Source: Saccoglossus kowalevskii
Taxonomy: Eukaryota; Hemichordata; Enteropneusta; Harrimaniidae
Reading direction: 5' to 3'
Length of the DNA stretch: 27,598 nucleotides
NCBI RefSeq assembly: GCF_000003605.2
Contig: NW_003122919.1
Coordinates: 63,334 to 90,931 of the forward strand
A program made the translations under genes and the position numbers. This document shows, in pieces, positions 8,767 through 16,899 of this stretch (its first letter is position 1; every line of letters starts with the position of its first letter). The notes below the pieces were generated by a model. That model ran no database searches and had not been told where the DNA came from. It saw only the letters and a list, made by a program, of their open reading frames with translations.

Positions 8767-11334
8767 GTATAATCGGTACAGTTCAGCTAAAAAGCAAATC
8801 TCAAGATAGCATTATTCACCCAGTTACGTTATGAGAATAAAACTAACCATGCACCACTTTGTGATATGACGTAATCCTCTTCTTCTTTACTGTGAAAACT
8901 TGCCAACTCAGATCCCATTAAACGACAGTAAGACTGTGAGTGGTGCCAGTTTAATCGGTCGTCGTAAGATTTGTCGTATACCTTGATGTAAGAGAACATA
9001 ATTATTGCGTTGGAGTATTTTTCAGGATATGTGTTGTTTTTTTGGCATGTAAACAAGTGTAATTTATGCTTTGCCGCAGAATACGAACGTGCATACGTGT
9101 CACATACAAACAATAGTATTAATTAGAGGTACTGAAGCATATGTAGACGCAATGTTTTATTTGACAATAAATCACCACACAGCACGTCAACGTGTATCCG
9201 GTGATATAAAGTAGAAATAAAGTAGAAGATACCATCAATGAACTGTGGGTCTTCATCGTACAATCCAAATTATATGTGTATATCGCACTACTGCTTAGAA
9301 ATGACAGATAATGAAAACGTTGAGTTAGTTTGTTTGTTTGGACTATATAGAAGACGGTGACCGTGCGCGTACTAAATCAATTGCGAACGAGCCTACAAGA
9401 TGTTGGCTAATCGGGCAAATTATCACATTCACCCAGGGGGAAGTTGCATGACACGATTTGTTTAAATAATCGCCTAATTTCCATAATAGGTGATTTTTTC
9501 AACCAATCATATAATATAATATTCATGAGCAATGAAAAACACGTCTTTTCAGAAAAATTGTGCCAAAATGCTTTCCGATAGCCATCATGGTCATTCTAAA
9601 TTGAGTGATTCTATCGCTGCGAGCTGAAAAAATAATCAAAAAAATTATGTAAAAGTGTCTTTGAGACACAAGCTATTAAAAGTTATCACATATTTATTCT
9701 TCAACGTGATCATAGTAAATTACGAAATTCATGGAGAATGTAGAGGAACGTTGATTATTCAATCTAGTACTATTGCTCCAAATTAGTATGCATTTCGAGA
9801 AATCATTATGTGTGTGCATGCGCAGTTTGAAATGGAACATTTTTGAACGCAATAAAACCTGCACCAGAAACAATCAAATGATCTAGTATGTTAGCAGTGT
9901 ATAAGATCATTTAGTCCATATATCATGGCAATTTAGTAAATCAGCAGTTTAATATTTGTCTGTATTATGGCAGTTTAGTGTAATATTAATTTGCATACTT
10001 TGTAACACTAATTCCTGTAATATGATTGGTCCATGCGCTTCAACAAGCGCTCATACATTGCAATCACTGCGCTGTATTTGGCATTTTAAAGCTGTAGATA
10101 TATAGAATAAACAGGACATCGAATTCGGGACGCCATAATATTAGATTTATTAACTCGTGTTAATATCAAATTTCTACATTCGTCTGATATTGTAAGGCCA
10201 CTAATGAAATGTATATATAAATAGCCATTACGTTGTTGACAAAACATTTAAAATGGTCGCTGACAGTAGATTTCTGGAATGGCAGAAAGTACAGAAACTT
10301 GAATGTAGCAAATTTACATGTGTTGTTGATATCAAATTAGAAATGGCGGCAATTTGTCTCGAGGTTTGAACTGCACGCATCTATCACGCATATTAAAAGT
10401 ATAGAAATAATAATAATAATAGTGTTAGTATTATTATTTGTATACTTGTATACAAATATGTAGTCTACCATAAAACAATTGTCACCATATTCTATCCATC
10501 CACCAGGGCACGTGTCCGATATTACCATCTCCGATGTTACGTAATATACTGAAATAACAAAAGATAAACAACGTTAATGAGGTGTCAAGAAGCATGTTAT
10601 TGTTATTATTAGTACATGAACTTGACCAACGGTGTTTACTGGAGAACTGGCTCTATCAAAGTGTTATTGTCATTTTGATAATCAAAGTCACACAAGTTAT
10701 ACTGGTCAGATTATCACATGCGGTTGGAGATGGGGTCGGTGAGTGTACGAGTGGGATACTTGAAGTTTGTACTCCTGGCACCGTGGGTCAGGCCAATTGT
10801 TCACTGTGCGCAAATTTCTTAAGTGACATATATGTAAAGTTCAAAGTGCACACCCTTGAAAATCATAGTAAACATATAGAATTGACATAATGTTATATAA
10901 AACAACATCTCAAACTGCTTTTTTAGTCGAGCAAACAGAAACGCTGCAATTATGACCGTATTTCGAATCGGTGACGACAGAAGCACTAATATGATTATAT
11001 ATGTAAGTCGAAAACATCTTGTAGTCATTTAGTTATGATCTCTCGCAGGTGTTACAACCTCGTAATAATATTAAAATAAAAACTGCATGTAATTCATCGC
11101 TTTAAAATTCAAAACAATGCACTGATTCAGTACTGTGGGATTTAGAACAATTCTGGAACGCCCACTTTTTAGTATTGAATGTTTGCAGTTCTGGCGAGAA
11201 AACCCAGTCGTGAAAATAATAACATATACATATTGACTGAGAATTTTTACCGCGTTGAAATCGTAATAGAATAAACCATAGAATCTACCTGAAAATATGT
11301 GTAAGAAGCACAATAATGCCTGGTATATCGCCAT
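40..11334 (-). CDS. Gene A: five-CTLD type I membrane lectin receptor, 17 coding exons
   Basis: This is a multi-exon gene read by joining 17 exons at GT-AG sites with consistent phases. The total is 2,493 bp, or 830 residues plus stop. The order is signal peptide, five long-form C-type lectin domains (CTLDs), an acidic stalk, one transmembrane helix and a tail of about 60 residues. Five CTLDs in tandem before a single helix resemble the mannose-receptor family, which acts in sugar-dependent uptake. However, no ricin-B or fibronectin-II module is present and there are fewer CTLDs than the usual eight. CTLD2 and CTLD3 carry EPN and WND calcium/mannose-type motifs. CTLD1 lacks them. Exon borders between CTLDs are phase 1, except CTLD2/CTLD3, which share one exon. 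The paralogue (18366-26365) has the same exon phases. Coordinates here are the span; the exons are listed separately. The polyA site is outside the window. Confidence 0.9.
762..818 (-). CDS. Gene A exon 16: acidic Ser/Thr stalk
   Basis: The exon is 57 bp, phase 1-1. It encodes VPTFETSTLPINIEDSSD, a short membrane-proximal stalk rich in Thr, Ser and acidic residues. It joins the CTLD5 exon and the transmembrane exon in frame. The longer counterpart in B is 18931-19011. Confidence 0.82.
959..1123 (-). CDS. Gene A exon 15: C-terminal half of CTLD5
   Basis: The exon is 165 bp, phase 1-1. It encodes WRWLDDSPIQYTNW, then AGEPSNGNENCV and GTWNDVDC. It has EPS in place of EPN, with the ligand Glu and WND retained. 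The exon closes with GFVCKTPK. The donor is AAAA|GTAAGT. Confidence 0.92.
1175..1384. repeat. 105-bp tandem duplication in gene A intron 14
   Basis: Two adjacent units of exactly 105 bp (1175-1279 and 1280-1384) differ at only a few positions. Because 105 is divisible by three, the minus strand stays open through both and yields a repeated peptide (TFTSNGLNFGLYLVYPLP). The array lies inside an intron with well-matched splice sites on both sides, so it is probably not coding. Confidence 0.85.
1497..1736 (-). CDS. Gene A exon 14: N-terminal half of CTLD5
   Basis: The exon is 240 bp, phase 1-1, the same length as its paralogue. It reads SPPTTPDHIEGEC, then GSDCYYFGGVN, C-A-R-L-G-S-N-L-A-S-I-H-H-S-Q-E-N and VYIGLTRS. 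IGL is kept, with Tyr in place of the Trp of WIGL. The donor is TACA|GTGAGT. Confidence 0.92.
2466..2622 (-). CDS. Gene A exon 13: C-terminal half of CTLD4, WND changed to WID
   Basis: The exon is 157 bp, phase 0 in and 1 out. It encodes NEYKWIDGAPVFYTSW, then NEPNDNGCV and GWIDTNC. EPN is kept, but the loop after it is short and lacks the ligand Glu. The WND Asn is Ile. Classical calcium/sugar binding is doubtful. Confidence 0.9.
2744..2991 (-). CDS. Gene A exon 12: linker and N-terminal half of CTLD4
   Basis: The exon is 248 bp, phase 1 in and 0 out. A Pro/Ala linker leads into NCPEGYVNYYLSCYKV, then CISEGGNLASILDVYEQ and PLWIGLSYQEE. All CTLD fold landmarks are present. The donor is GAG|GTAGGT. 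Confidence 0.92.
3060..3108 (-). pseudogene. Possible orphan linker exon between CTLD3 and CTLD4
   Basis: On the minus strand, an AG at 3110-3109 is followed by a 49-bp open stretch reading PEAPAPVPPDGNCSQ and then a GT. This resembles the start of exon 12 (PAAPPPVTPEHNC). Its phase is 1 in but 2 out, so it cannot join exon 12 in frame. Exon 11 joins exon 12 directly in phase. It is probably a relic of a duplicated exon start. No counterpart was seen in gene B. Confidence 0.35.
3376..3475 (-). CDS. Gene A exon 11: end of CTLD3 with WND
   Basis: The exon is 100 bp, phase 0 in and 1 out. It encodes DACVEMYILL, then AGTWNDLSCTEERGFVCQ. The WND calcium motif and the final cysteines are present. 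The donor is AAAG|GTTTGT, weaker than that of the equally long paralogous exon (23117-23216, GTAGAC). Confidence 0.88.
3563..3708 (-). CDS. Gene A exon 10: CTLD3 WIGL and EPN region
   Basis: The exon is 146 bp, phase 1 in and 0 out. It encodes SPLWIGLNARTTSGTYKW, then TDGSSVDYTNWAAGEPNEYY. WIGL and EPN are both intact. The donor is TAT|GTAAGC. Confidence 0.9.
4116..4376 (-). CDS. Gene A exon 9: end of CTLD2 fused to start of CTLD3
   Basis: The exon is 261 bp, phase 1-1. It opens with ATWNDAHC, the WND calcium motif closing CTLD2, then YPFICKKF. A Thr/Pro linker (NPITHVPVTPMPG) follows, then the first half of CTLD3 (CPGGGWMEHDGRCYKI ... GGDLVTIHNQALQ). No intron separates the two domains, unlike the other CTLD borders. 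The paralogue has the same fused exon (24854-25117). Confidence 0.92.
4877..4977 (-). CDS. Gene A exon 8: CTLD2 EPN loop
   Basis: The exon is 101 bp, phase 2 in and 1 out. It reads WSDGTPVDYVNW, then GEPNDHNGEEDC. EPN is the mannose-type specificity motif. The Glu before the Cys supplies another calcium ligand. The donor is ACAG|GTAGGA. Confidence 0.9.
5206..5273 (-). CDS. Gene A exon 7: CTLD2 WIGL segment
   Basis: The exon is 68 bp, phase 0 in and 2 out. It encodes HYWIGLREYGIAAEY with the WIGL core motif. The paralogous exon at 26298-26365 has the same length, phases and WIGLREYGI core. Confidence 0.88.
5274..5878 (-). other. Gene A intron 6
   Basis: The intron is 605 bp between the two halves of CTLD2. 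No exon or repeat was recognised in it. Confidence 0.6.
5879..6087 (-). CDS. Gene A exon 6: linker and N-terminal half of CTLD2
   Basis: The exon is 209 bp, phase 1 in and 0 out. A proline-rich linker (VTPPPPDYC) leads into the first cysteine, then WLEYDGMCYYF, a W-x-x-x-x-x-H-C helix and GGELVSIHSQEENDFI, all standard CTLD landmarks. The donor is CTGCAG|GTAATA. Confidence 0.9.
6096..6944. other. Gene A intron 5, remaining part
   Basis: About 850 bp lie between CTLD2 exon 6 and the inverted-repeat element. Two plus-strand open frames (6136-6336 and 6492-6755) have no recognisable family, no exon partners and low-complexity translations. I treat them as chance. Confidence 0.5.
6945..7095. mobile_element. 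Short inverted-repeat element (MITE-like) in gene A intron 5
   Basis: The 151-bp segment is bounded by GTCGTCACCTGCGCATGCG (6950-6968) and its near-perfect inverse (7070-7088, one mismatch), each with G-rich outer bases. It is much richer in GC and CpG than the flanks. It has the architecture of a small non-autonomous DNA transposon or foldback element. No clear target-site duplication was seen. Confidence 0.5.
7219..7383 (-). CDS. Gene A exon 5: end of CTLD1, calcium site lost
   Basis: The exon is 165 bp, phase 1-1. It begins FEWSDGSNITYV, with an N-glycosylation sequon NIT. It ends in the closing cysteines (ENC...WICKIPK). Where sugar-binding CTLDs have EPN or QPD it has NPQ, and where they have WND it has WIE. 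CTLD1 is therefore probably a structural or protein-binding domain. Confidence 0.85.
7503..7549 (-). CDS. Gene A exon 4: CTLD1 'WIGL'-equivalent mini-exon
   Basis: The exon is 47 bp, phase 2 in and 1 out. It encodes STWFWYGLNDIVVEG, the counterpart of the CTLD WIGL motif (here WYGL). It is too short to show as an open frame on its own. It was found because both splice sites and both phases fit exons 3 and 5. Confidence 0.8.
8240..8768. repeat. Diverged dispersed repeat ending in a (GACA)n tract
   Basis: In gene A intron 3, two related blocks of about 55 bp (8266-8312 and 8393-8448) share GAAGTCGAAAATAGCA and flanking words, offset by about 130 bp. About 250 bp later comes a GACA microsatellite (8702-8768), preceded by a segment ending in AGAAGTCGCTCACATCCAGA. 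Old non-LTR elements often end in such a simple-repeat tail; the family is not identified. Confidence 0.5.
8848..8981 (-). CDS. Gene A exon 3: CTLD1 helical region
   Basis: The exon is 134 bp, phase 0 in and 2 out. It carries W-H-x-S-Q-S-Y-C-R-L and G-S-E-L-A-S-F-H-S-K-E-E-E, the conserved alpha-helix 1/2 signature of CTLDs. The donor is TG|GTTAGT, slightly off consensus. The exon completes a Trp codon with exon 4. Confidence 0.85.
8982..10468 (-). other. Gene A intron 2
   Basis: The intron is about 1.5 kb. It holds AT-rich unique-looking DNA and a short AAT-rich stretch at 10406-10440. No coding exon was recognised on either strand. Confidence 0.6.
10469..10548 (-). CDS. Gene A exon 2: start of CTLD1
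   Basis: The exon is 80 bp, phase 1 in and 0 out. After a short lead it encodes TCPGGWIEYGDNCFM, the first cysteine pair of a long-form CTLD. The acceptor is ...TTATTTCAG and the donor is ATG|GTAGAC. Confidence 0.8.
10549..11288 (-). other. Gene A intron 1
   Basis: The intron is 740 bp between the signal-peptide exon and CTLD1. A plus-strand open frame here (10582-10890) looks cysteine-rich for about 30 codons, but no partner exon or family could be recognised. No other supported feature was seen. Confidence 0.6.
11289..11334 (-). CDS. Gene A exon 1: start codon and signal peptide
   Basis: It encodes 15 residues plus one base: Met, then a hydrophobic run (IYQALLCFLHIF) typical of a secretory signal core. 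The ATG has A at -3 and G at +4. The donor is G|GTAGAT in phase 1, which matches the phase-1 acceptor of exon 2 (10548). The full joined frame stays open to the stop at 40. A TATA box lies about 70 bp upstream. There is no basic n-region, so cleavage is less certain. Confidence 0.7.
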
Positions 11335-11406
11335 AGTAGTTTACAAGCTTGAATGAGATATACAACGGGTGGGCGGATTGCGTACAAATAAAGTTATTAA
11401 GTAACT

Positions 11407-11414
11407 TATATATA
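11407..11414 (-). promoter_or_regulatory. TATA box of gene A
   Basis: An 8-bp TATATATA within a palindromic CTTATATATAAG lies about 73 bp upstream of the gene A start codon on the minus strand. A start site roughly 30 bp downstream of the box would give a 5' UTR of about 45 nt. This is a sequence match only. Confidence 0.5.
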
Positions 11415-12713
11415 AGTGTCATCTGTCCGAGGTGATGAGCTCAGTGACCGAGAAGTATGATACGAATCAGGTCATACGTACAGCATGTCTATTTTCAGAA
11501 CTCAGTTACATATAATTTGAGTGCAGACTAAGTATAAATAGTTTTAAATTATTAAAAGTCGTGAACAGATCATCGGTCTTAAAACGATGAAGCGGATTTG
11601 CAATTGTCAGTAATCGGTTCGGACAGCGGTTGGGCAATCAGATATCGAGATAACACAGCAATTGCCGGGTATTGAAGGTTTTTATACACTCAAAACCATG
11701 TGATAGTTACGTCATCGTGGTTATAACAGAATAGTTGGGGTACAAGTTCAATATTCTACAAGGTGGATGATATTATCTGCAAATGATAATATCAAATATT
11801 GTTTGAAGGCGTCATAGTCGTAAGCCACACAGTATGACAACTACGATGTTTTATGTTTTAAAACAAATGTATAAAGAGTATATAGTAGGCGTAAGGCATT
11901 ATTGTTTACTATACGCATTCTAGTCTACTGATGTATGCTAGTTCAAATATGTCAATATTTGTCAGTAAATATTTAATCTGAATAATATACCAACATGATT
12001 AATTGGAATAAGTAGATTACTGAAAGACCAGAAGTTTTATTTACGATGACAGTTTGATATTCACGTTTATAACACAATTATGGTACAAATCATTCACAGC
12101 TATGACGTTTAGTGTGAAATATCACTACTGATACGGTATGTAAACAATATTTAAACGATGGTGCAATGGTGCAGTTTTCATTACAATGACATGGCAAATT
12201 GAGAATTACTTTGATGATTCGATGACACCTATTCGAGATAATATCGACTGAAAGTTTACCGGAAAAAAACAATATGTTTTGCCAATCATGTATAACCGGC
12301 AACAACACAACTGAATATTGGCATCCCCTGAAGTGCACACAAATGTAGATTTAAAAATCTACATCTACAAAAACAAACTACGATGTTACGGGAATCTGAT
12401 CAAGACCATCACATCGTTGCAAGCAAAACAACTATATAATAGACAAGGAAACAACACACGGTTGGCAAAGAAGCCAGTAAATAGGATCGAAACGATGTAG
12501 AATGCAGCATGTACACCTTTACAGTGTTTGTTGAATCTCCATTAAACGAAACTTACTAATTAATTCCCGGAGTTCACTATTTTTAAAGTTTGTCAAATAA
12601 TCTTCTTATTTCTTCTGTTATCTTTTCTTCTATTGTTATCATATACTTCATTTTTCCAGTGTACTGAAAATATTTTTTTTTTAGTTTTATATCAAAATAG
12701 AAACACGATCTAA
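11415..12713. other. Intergenic region upstream of gene A
   Basis: About 1.3 kb with no recognised gene. It contains two exact hairpins: 11769-11793 (9-bp arms, GATATTATC and its inverse, 7-nt loop) and 12343-12364 (10-bp arms, ATGTAGATTT and its inverse, 2-nt loop). Small open frames here have no supporting features. Confidence 0.5.
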
Positions 12714-13190
12714 CAAGATCACAGTTACAAGGTACAAGTTAGTGATGCACTGCAGTCAAATAACTACAATGATTACGACCTAAACATTGCACACATAATA
12801 AAGAGAACTGATAAACCGCCATCCATATCAACCTCAACCAAGCCAGTCATTCCATCTCAACAATATCAAGCTGGAGGGTCGCATGCTGCTGTTATGACAT
12901 ATCCTTGCTGGTGAGTACATTGATCTAGAAACTATTTATCTCAGCCATTCATTCTACGGTGAAACAATTGAGGAAGTATTAAAGGGATCAGAGCTACCAT
13001 TCAAGCCACAACGTAAGAGGGTATAGATCAATTTCTGCACACAGTGGTTGGCTGCCTCTGGAGTGTATGGAAGTATTTTATATAGTCAACATCCAGAACT
13101 TTGCACAACCCTACTTGTATATCGCTGCACTATCCAGAATTGTGTTCAAATGGCACTGTGTGTGCAGCTATGAGATTAAGATTATTCACA
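12714..13190 (+). pseudogene. Broken retroelement-like coding relic
   Basis: Consecutive open pieces in different plus-strand frames read like one decayed protein: QYQAGGSHAAVMTYPCW, then GEYIDLETIYLSHSFYGETI, then WLAASGVYGSI and HPELCTTLLVYRCTIQ, then SYEIKIIHRL. The GEY-IDL, QWL-(x)n-YGSIL, HPEL-LLxY and YD-like series resembles proteins encoded by tyrosine-recombinase or other retroelements in invertebrates. That recognition is from memory and tentative. At least two frameshifts and in-frame stops rule out a working gene. A GTGAGT follows the first piece, so a spliced exon is an alternative. Confidence 0.35.
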
Positions 13191-14000
13191 GGCTAATTTC
13201 AGCTACAATAATTTAGGTCAAGACTGATGACATGACGCGGAAGTGTCAACGAATTATTCATTCATAAAAATTGTGCACAGATTTACATATTGTTGATTGC
13301 TACGAGTCAGTTATTTAAGAAAATTACAAGTGTATCATATACAAACTTCATCATTCGATTTACATAGATTCACTGACACCGACCATTCATAGCTGTGAAT
13401 TCCTACCAACAAATAAACCCTCGCTGACAGAGATGACAAAAACGTATTCCATGATGCACTGATATAAATATTTTGGATGATTCCAACCTTGTGTTTATGT
13501 TTCTACAATCACCAATATAAGCAAAGACTCAATTTTAAAATCTTGTAAATGACTATTTTTATGAAGACTATTGTTTTTTTTAGAAAGGATCCCCTCTCTT
13601 CATATTGTATGTCACACATTGTTGTGGTGAAAATACTATACACAAGCCATGCTTCAAAGGAAAGCTATTGTGATGCACCTTATTGCAATCAGGCGAATGG
13701 TTTCCTGATGTATTGCATCCTAACTATGCAATCTCTTGGCACTTGGGTTTAACTACATGTCTTACAAAGATACTTAAGTGTGATTATTATATCCAAAACT
13801 AAATTACTAATATGTTAAATTTGCCAACAAATCTGAATGTGCTGTTAACTAAAATATTGAGATGAATTAGAACCGATTGAGTTGCCATGGTACTTTAAAA
13901 TGTTAAGAAAACGTTATGTATTGTTGATTTGAAATAACGCGAGTCAATATTGAGTCATTGGAAGAGTGTTATGTTTACAGAAGATGGCCAGCATAGAGAC
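13191..14000. other. Intergenic AT-rich stretch
   Basis: About 800 bp with no recognised gene. A 67-codon plus-strand open frame at 13549-13752 has no recognisable motif. Confidence 0.5.
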
Positions 14001-14012
14001 AGATATAAGTCT

Positions 14013-14023
14013 ACAATAATAAC

Positions 14024-14055
<32 letters not shown>
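14013..14055. repeat. (AAT)n microsatellite
   Basis: A near-perfect ATA/AAT trinucleotide tract of about 43 bp lies just upstream of the LINE relic. Confidence 0.9.
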
Positions 14056-14058
<3 letters not shown>

Positions 14059-14416
14059 GCACCAAACAAAATAAATGGTATGATATGCCATGTTAACGAG
14101 AGTTAACTGGCATGGGTAAATTTTTAGTAAAACATCCCAGAGAACCGTACATAAGGTCTATATTTTTTCAACTGAAAAAAGGATACAAAAAACTAATTAG
14201 ACTGAAAAAAGAGTGCATCAAGAGACACTATTAAATGATATAAATGGAAGTGAAAGAAATAATCCAACAAAATCTTGGAACATTATTAAAGAATTAAAAA
14301 ATACTAATTCATTACCATCTAACAATGATATTAGTGAAAGTATCAGTGAAGATGAATGGATTAAACATTTTAAAAAATTTAATATGGTGTAAGAATGATT
14401 CAATTTTAGATGAGGA

Positions 14417-14814
14417 AATTAAAGCATTAGAAAATAATGAAACAAATAAAGAATTAAATAGGGAAATTACTGTTGATGAGATAATTAAAGCAATTAAACG
14501 ATTACATAAAAAAGAAATCTCCCGGTGATGACAGAATCACCAATGAAATGATTATATATGGGCAATCTGCTCTAGTTACACCAATTATGAAACTTGTTAA
14601 TACCATTATAACAACAATTAAAGCATTAGAAAATAATGAAACAAATAAAGAATTAAATAGGGAAATTACTGTTGATGAGATAATTAAAGCAATTAAACGA
14701 TTACATAAAAAAGAAATCTCCCGGTGATGACAGAATCACCAATGAAATGATTATATATGGGCAATCTGCTCTAGTTACACCAATTATGAAACTTGTTAAT
14801 ACCATTATAACACT
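14417..14814 (+). repeat. 199-bp tandem duplication inside the LINE
   Basis: Unit 1 (14417-14615) and unit 2 (14616-14814) are nearly identical. Both carry the same frameshift, an extra base before AAATCTCCCGGTGATGAC. The shift therefore predates the duplication. The unit covers ITVDEI... to ...VNTII of the reverse transcriptase. Confidence 0.85.
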
Positions 14815-15056
14815 TAAACAATTTCCAGAAAGTTGGCGTACAAGTTACATTAAACCATTGCACAAATCGGGTGATAAAAATATTCCGAATAATTATAGAG
14901 GGATAGCCCTCTCAATAATAGACTTCATAACTATGTTGAGTGCAATAACATCTTAAACCCATGCCAGGCTGATTTCAGACCAGGTTATTTATTCTAAACA
15001 AACAAATATAGATAAATACATCAATAATAATGAAACGCACAAGAAAATTAAAAAAA

Positions 15057-15556
15057 AGGGTTTGTTGGCTTTGTTGATTTAAAAAATAGTGTCTGGCGTA
15101 AAGGGATGTATTATAAATTATTAAGAAACAATATCAATGACAATTTCTATTATGTAATTAAAAGCATGTATGAAGATGTAAACTACAGTATAAAATTAAA
15201 AGGAGGATTAACTAGAGCTTTTAAGGTAGAGATGCAGTTTTTTTTTTTTATTATTATTATCCAAACAGTCTTGACTATAGACTGTTAACATTTTGTAGAA
15301 AGGGTTTGTTGGCTTTGTTGATTTAAAAAAAAAGTGTCTGGCGTAAAGGGATGTATTATAAATTATTAAGAAACAATATCAATGGCAATTTCTGTTATGT
15401 AATTAAAAGCATGTATGAAGATGTAAACTACAGTATAAAATTAAAAGGAGGATTAACTAGAGCTTTTAAGGTAGAGATGCAGGTTTTTTTTTTTTTTGGT
15501 TTTTTTTTTATTATTATCCAAACAGTCTTGACTATAACTGTTAACATTTTGTAGAA
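15057..15556 (+). repeat. About 244-bp tandem duplication inside the LINE
   Basis: Unit 1 (15057-15300) and unit 2 (15301-15556) both hold the VWRKGMYYKLL to IKLKGGLTRAF segment plus the left end of the TTAA element and its poly-T. They differ mainly in homopolymer length and a few substitutions. The duplication is younger than the element insertion. Confidence 0.85.
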
Positions 15557-15970
15557 TTGTGAATAGTGGAACATACTCAAAAACGAAATGACGGGATCTC
15601 CATATTATGCACTATATTTAACTTTTAACAAAACGATAATACACTTAAATTTGGAACTGTTACAGCCATTTTAATTATTAGCATTAGCAAACTTCTTACT
15701 GAGTGAATTGTTATGCAAATTAACAATTATCTCAGCTTCTTTTTAATGCACATCCCAGAACTTCACAAATGATTGACAATGTGTTTATCTTCAAAACACC
15801 GTCGGGGCATTGTTTTTTCATTGAACAGTGTTACAACAATCGTACAGACAACTAACAATTTTAAAATTCATACAATAAGCTTTCCGAAAATATATAGTTT
15901 TGTGGACAAGGGAGGTCATCTTGGTTTCCTAATTAATTAAAATACCTGTCAGGTAAACTGCATCTCTACC
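15470..15970. mobile_element. TTAA-flanked inverted-repeat element (MITE) inserted in the LINE
   Basis: The 501-bp AT-rich segment starts GGTAGAGATGCAG and ends with the inverse CTGCATCTCTACC. The two ends match for 13 bp, or 16 bp using the left-end copy at 15225-15240. It is flanked by TTAA at 15466-15469 and 15971-15974. Removing the element with one TTAA leaves the LINE frame intact as AFKSLGGVKQGC, so the borders are exact. TTAA duplication is the hallmark of piggyBac-type insertion. It has no coding capacity. Confidence 0.85.
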
Positions 15971-16899
15971 TTAAGTCACTCGGGGGTGTAAAACAAGGAT
16001 GTAACATGTAACACATGGATCAGTATTTTTGACCATGTCATTAGACCAATACTAACATATGGGTGTGAAATTTGGGGAATTGAAAAATATACTGACAAAA
16101 CACCAGTGGAAAAATTAAATCTAAAATTATGTAAGTTGTTATAAATCAATCATCCACCAATCTAGCAGTAAAAGGAGAATTACGTAGATACCCACTGTCA
16201 TTGTTTTTTAAGAAAATGTTATTGAAATTTTGGTTAAGAACAAGCACAACAAAAATACTTTAGTCCATGAGGCAATGATGAGTACGATGGAAAATCAATC
16301 CTCATGGGCTAAGTCAATGCAAGAAATTACTGGTAAAAAAGAAGTGGGTAACTTTTGGAATGGGAATGAAAATAACATTCAAGAAATTTGTAAACGTTTA
16401 GAGACCGACTATGATTCAAATTGGAAAAAATATAAATACAGATGGGACAGGGGAACAGAATAAACTAAGAACATATAAATTATTCAAAACAGAATTTAAA
16501 ATAGAGGAGTATTAAATAATGTTAAGGACGGTGGAATAAGAAAAAGAATATGCAAACTAAGAATAAGTGACCATCCCTTAATGATTGAGAAAGGCAGGCA
16601 CTTAAGGCCAAAGGTTAAAGTTGAACACAGGATCTGTACAAGATGCAACACAAATTCAATTACGGATGAATTCCATTATGTTTTGAAATGCCCACAACAT
16701 ATTACAACAAGTCATTGAAAATGACACAGTCCCCGTTAAATTTTTGAAAGTTCTCTTTGTGCTCGTCATATTAAAGCAGAGGGGTTGTCTCGAGCGTGTC
16801 CTTGAAACTTGTGTTCCAAGTGGCGTATACAACAGATTGTTTATTTACATCAAAACATGTGTTCCGTGTAGTAGTAATATGGCCAAAAATAAAAACAGC

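Larger units (their letters stand above)
14095..16710 (+). mobile_element. Dead non-LTR retrotransposon (LINE) ORF2 relic
   Basis: Plus-strand fragments in changing frames follow the order of a LINE reverse-transcriptase protein: a pre-RT region (WNIIKELKNTNSLP), then ITVDEIIKAIKRL, KSPGDDRITNEMI, FPESWRTSYIKPLHKSGD, NNYRGIALSI, QADFRPGY, the VWRKGMYYKLL region, GVKQGC, RPILTYGCEIWG, and a C-terminal CX2CX9HX4C finger (16634-16693, RICTRC...HYVLKC). The catalytic YxDD segment is absent: the sequence jumps from GVKQGC (about 15982-16002) to the post-palm region (about 16030). Frameshifts, a deletion of the AFD-type motif, two tandem duplications and an inserted TTAA element also disable it. 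The 5' end and the endonuclease are missing. Confidence 0.85.

Noticed and set aside
10720-10830. Cysteine-rich plus-strand peptide (GECTSGILEVCTPGT...CSLC) and an IGL-like minus-strand reading in gene A intron 1
   Set aside because: No family recognised, no phase-compatible splice partners, and exon 1 joins exon 2 in phase without it.
12318-12500. 60-codon plus-strand open frame
   Set aside because: Short, unrecognised, and overlapping a palindromic hairpin; expected by chance in this much DNA.
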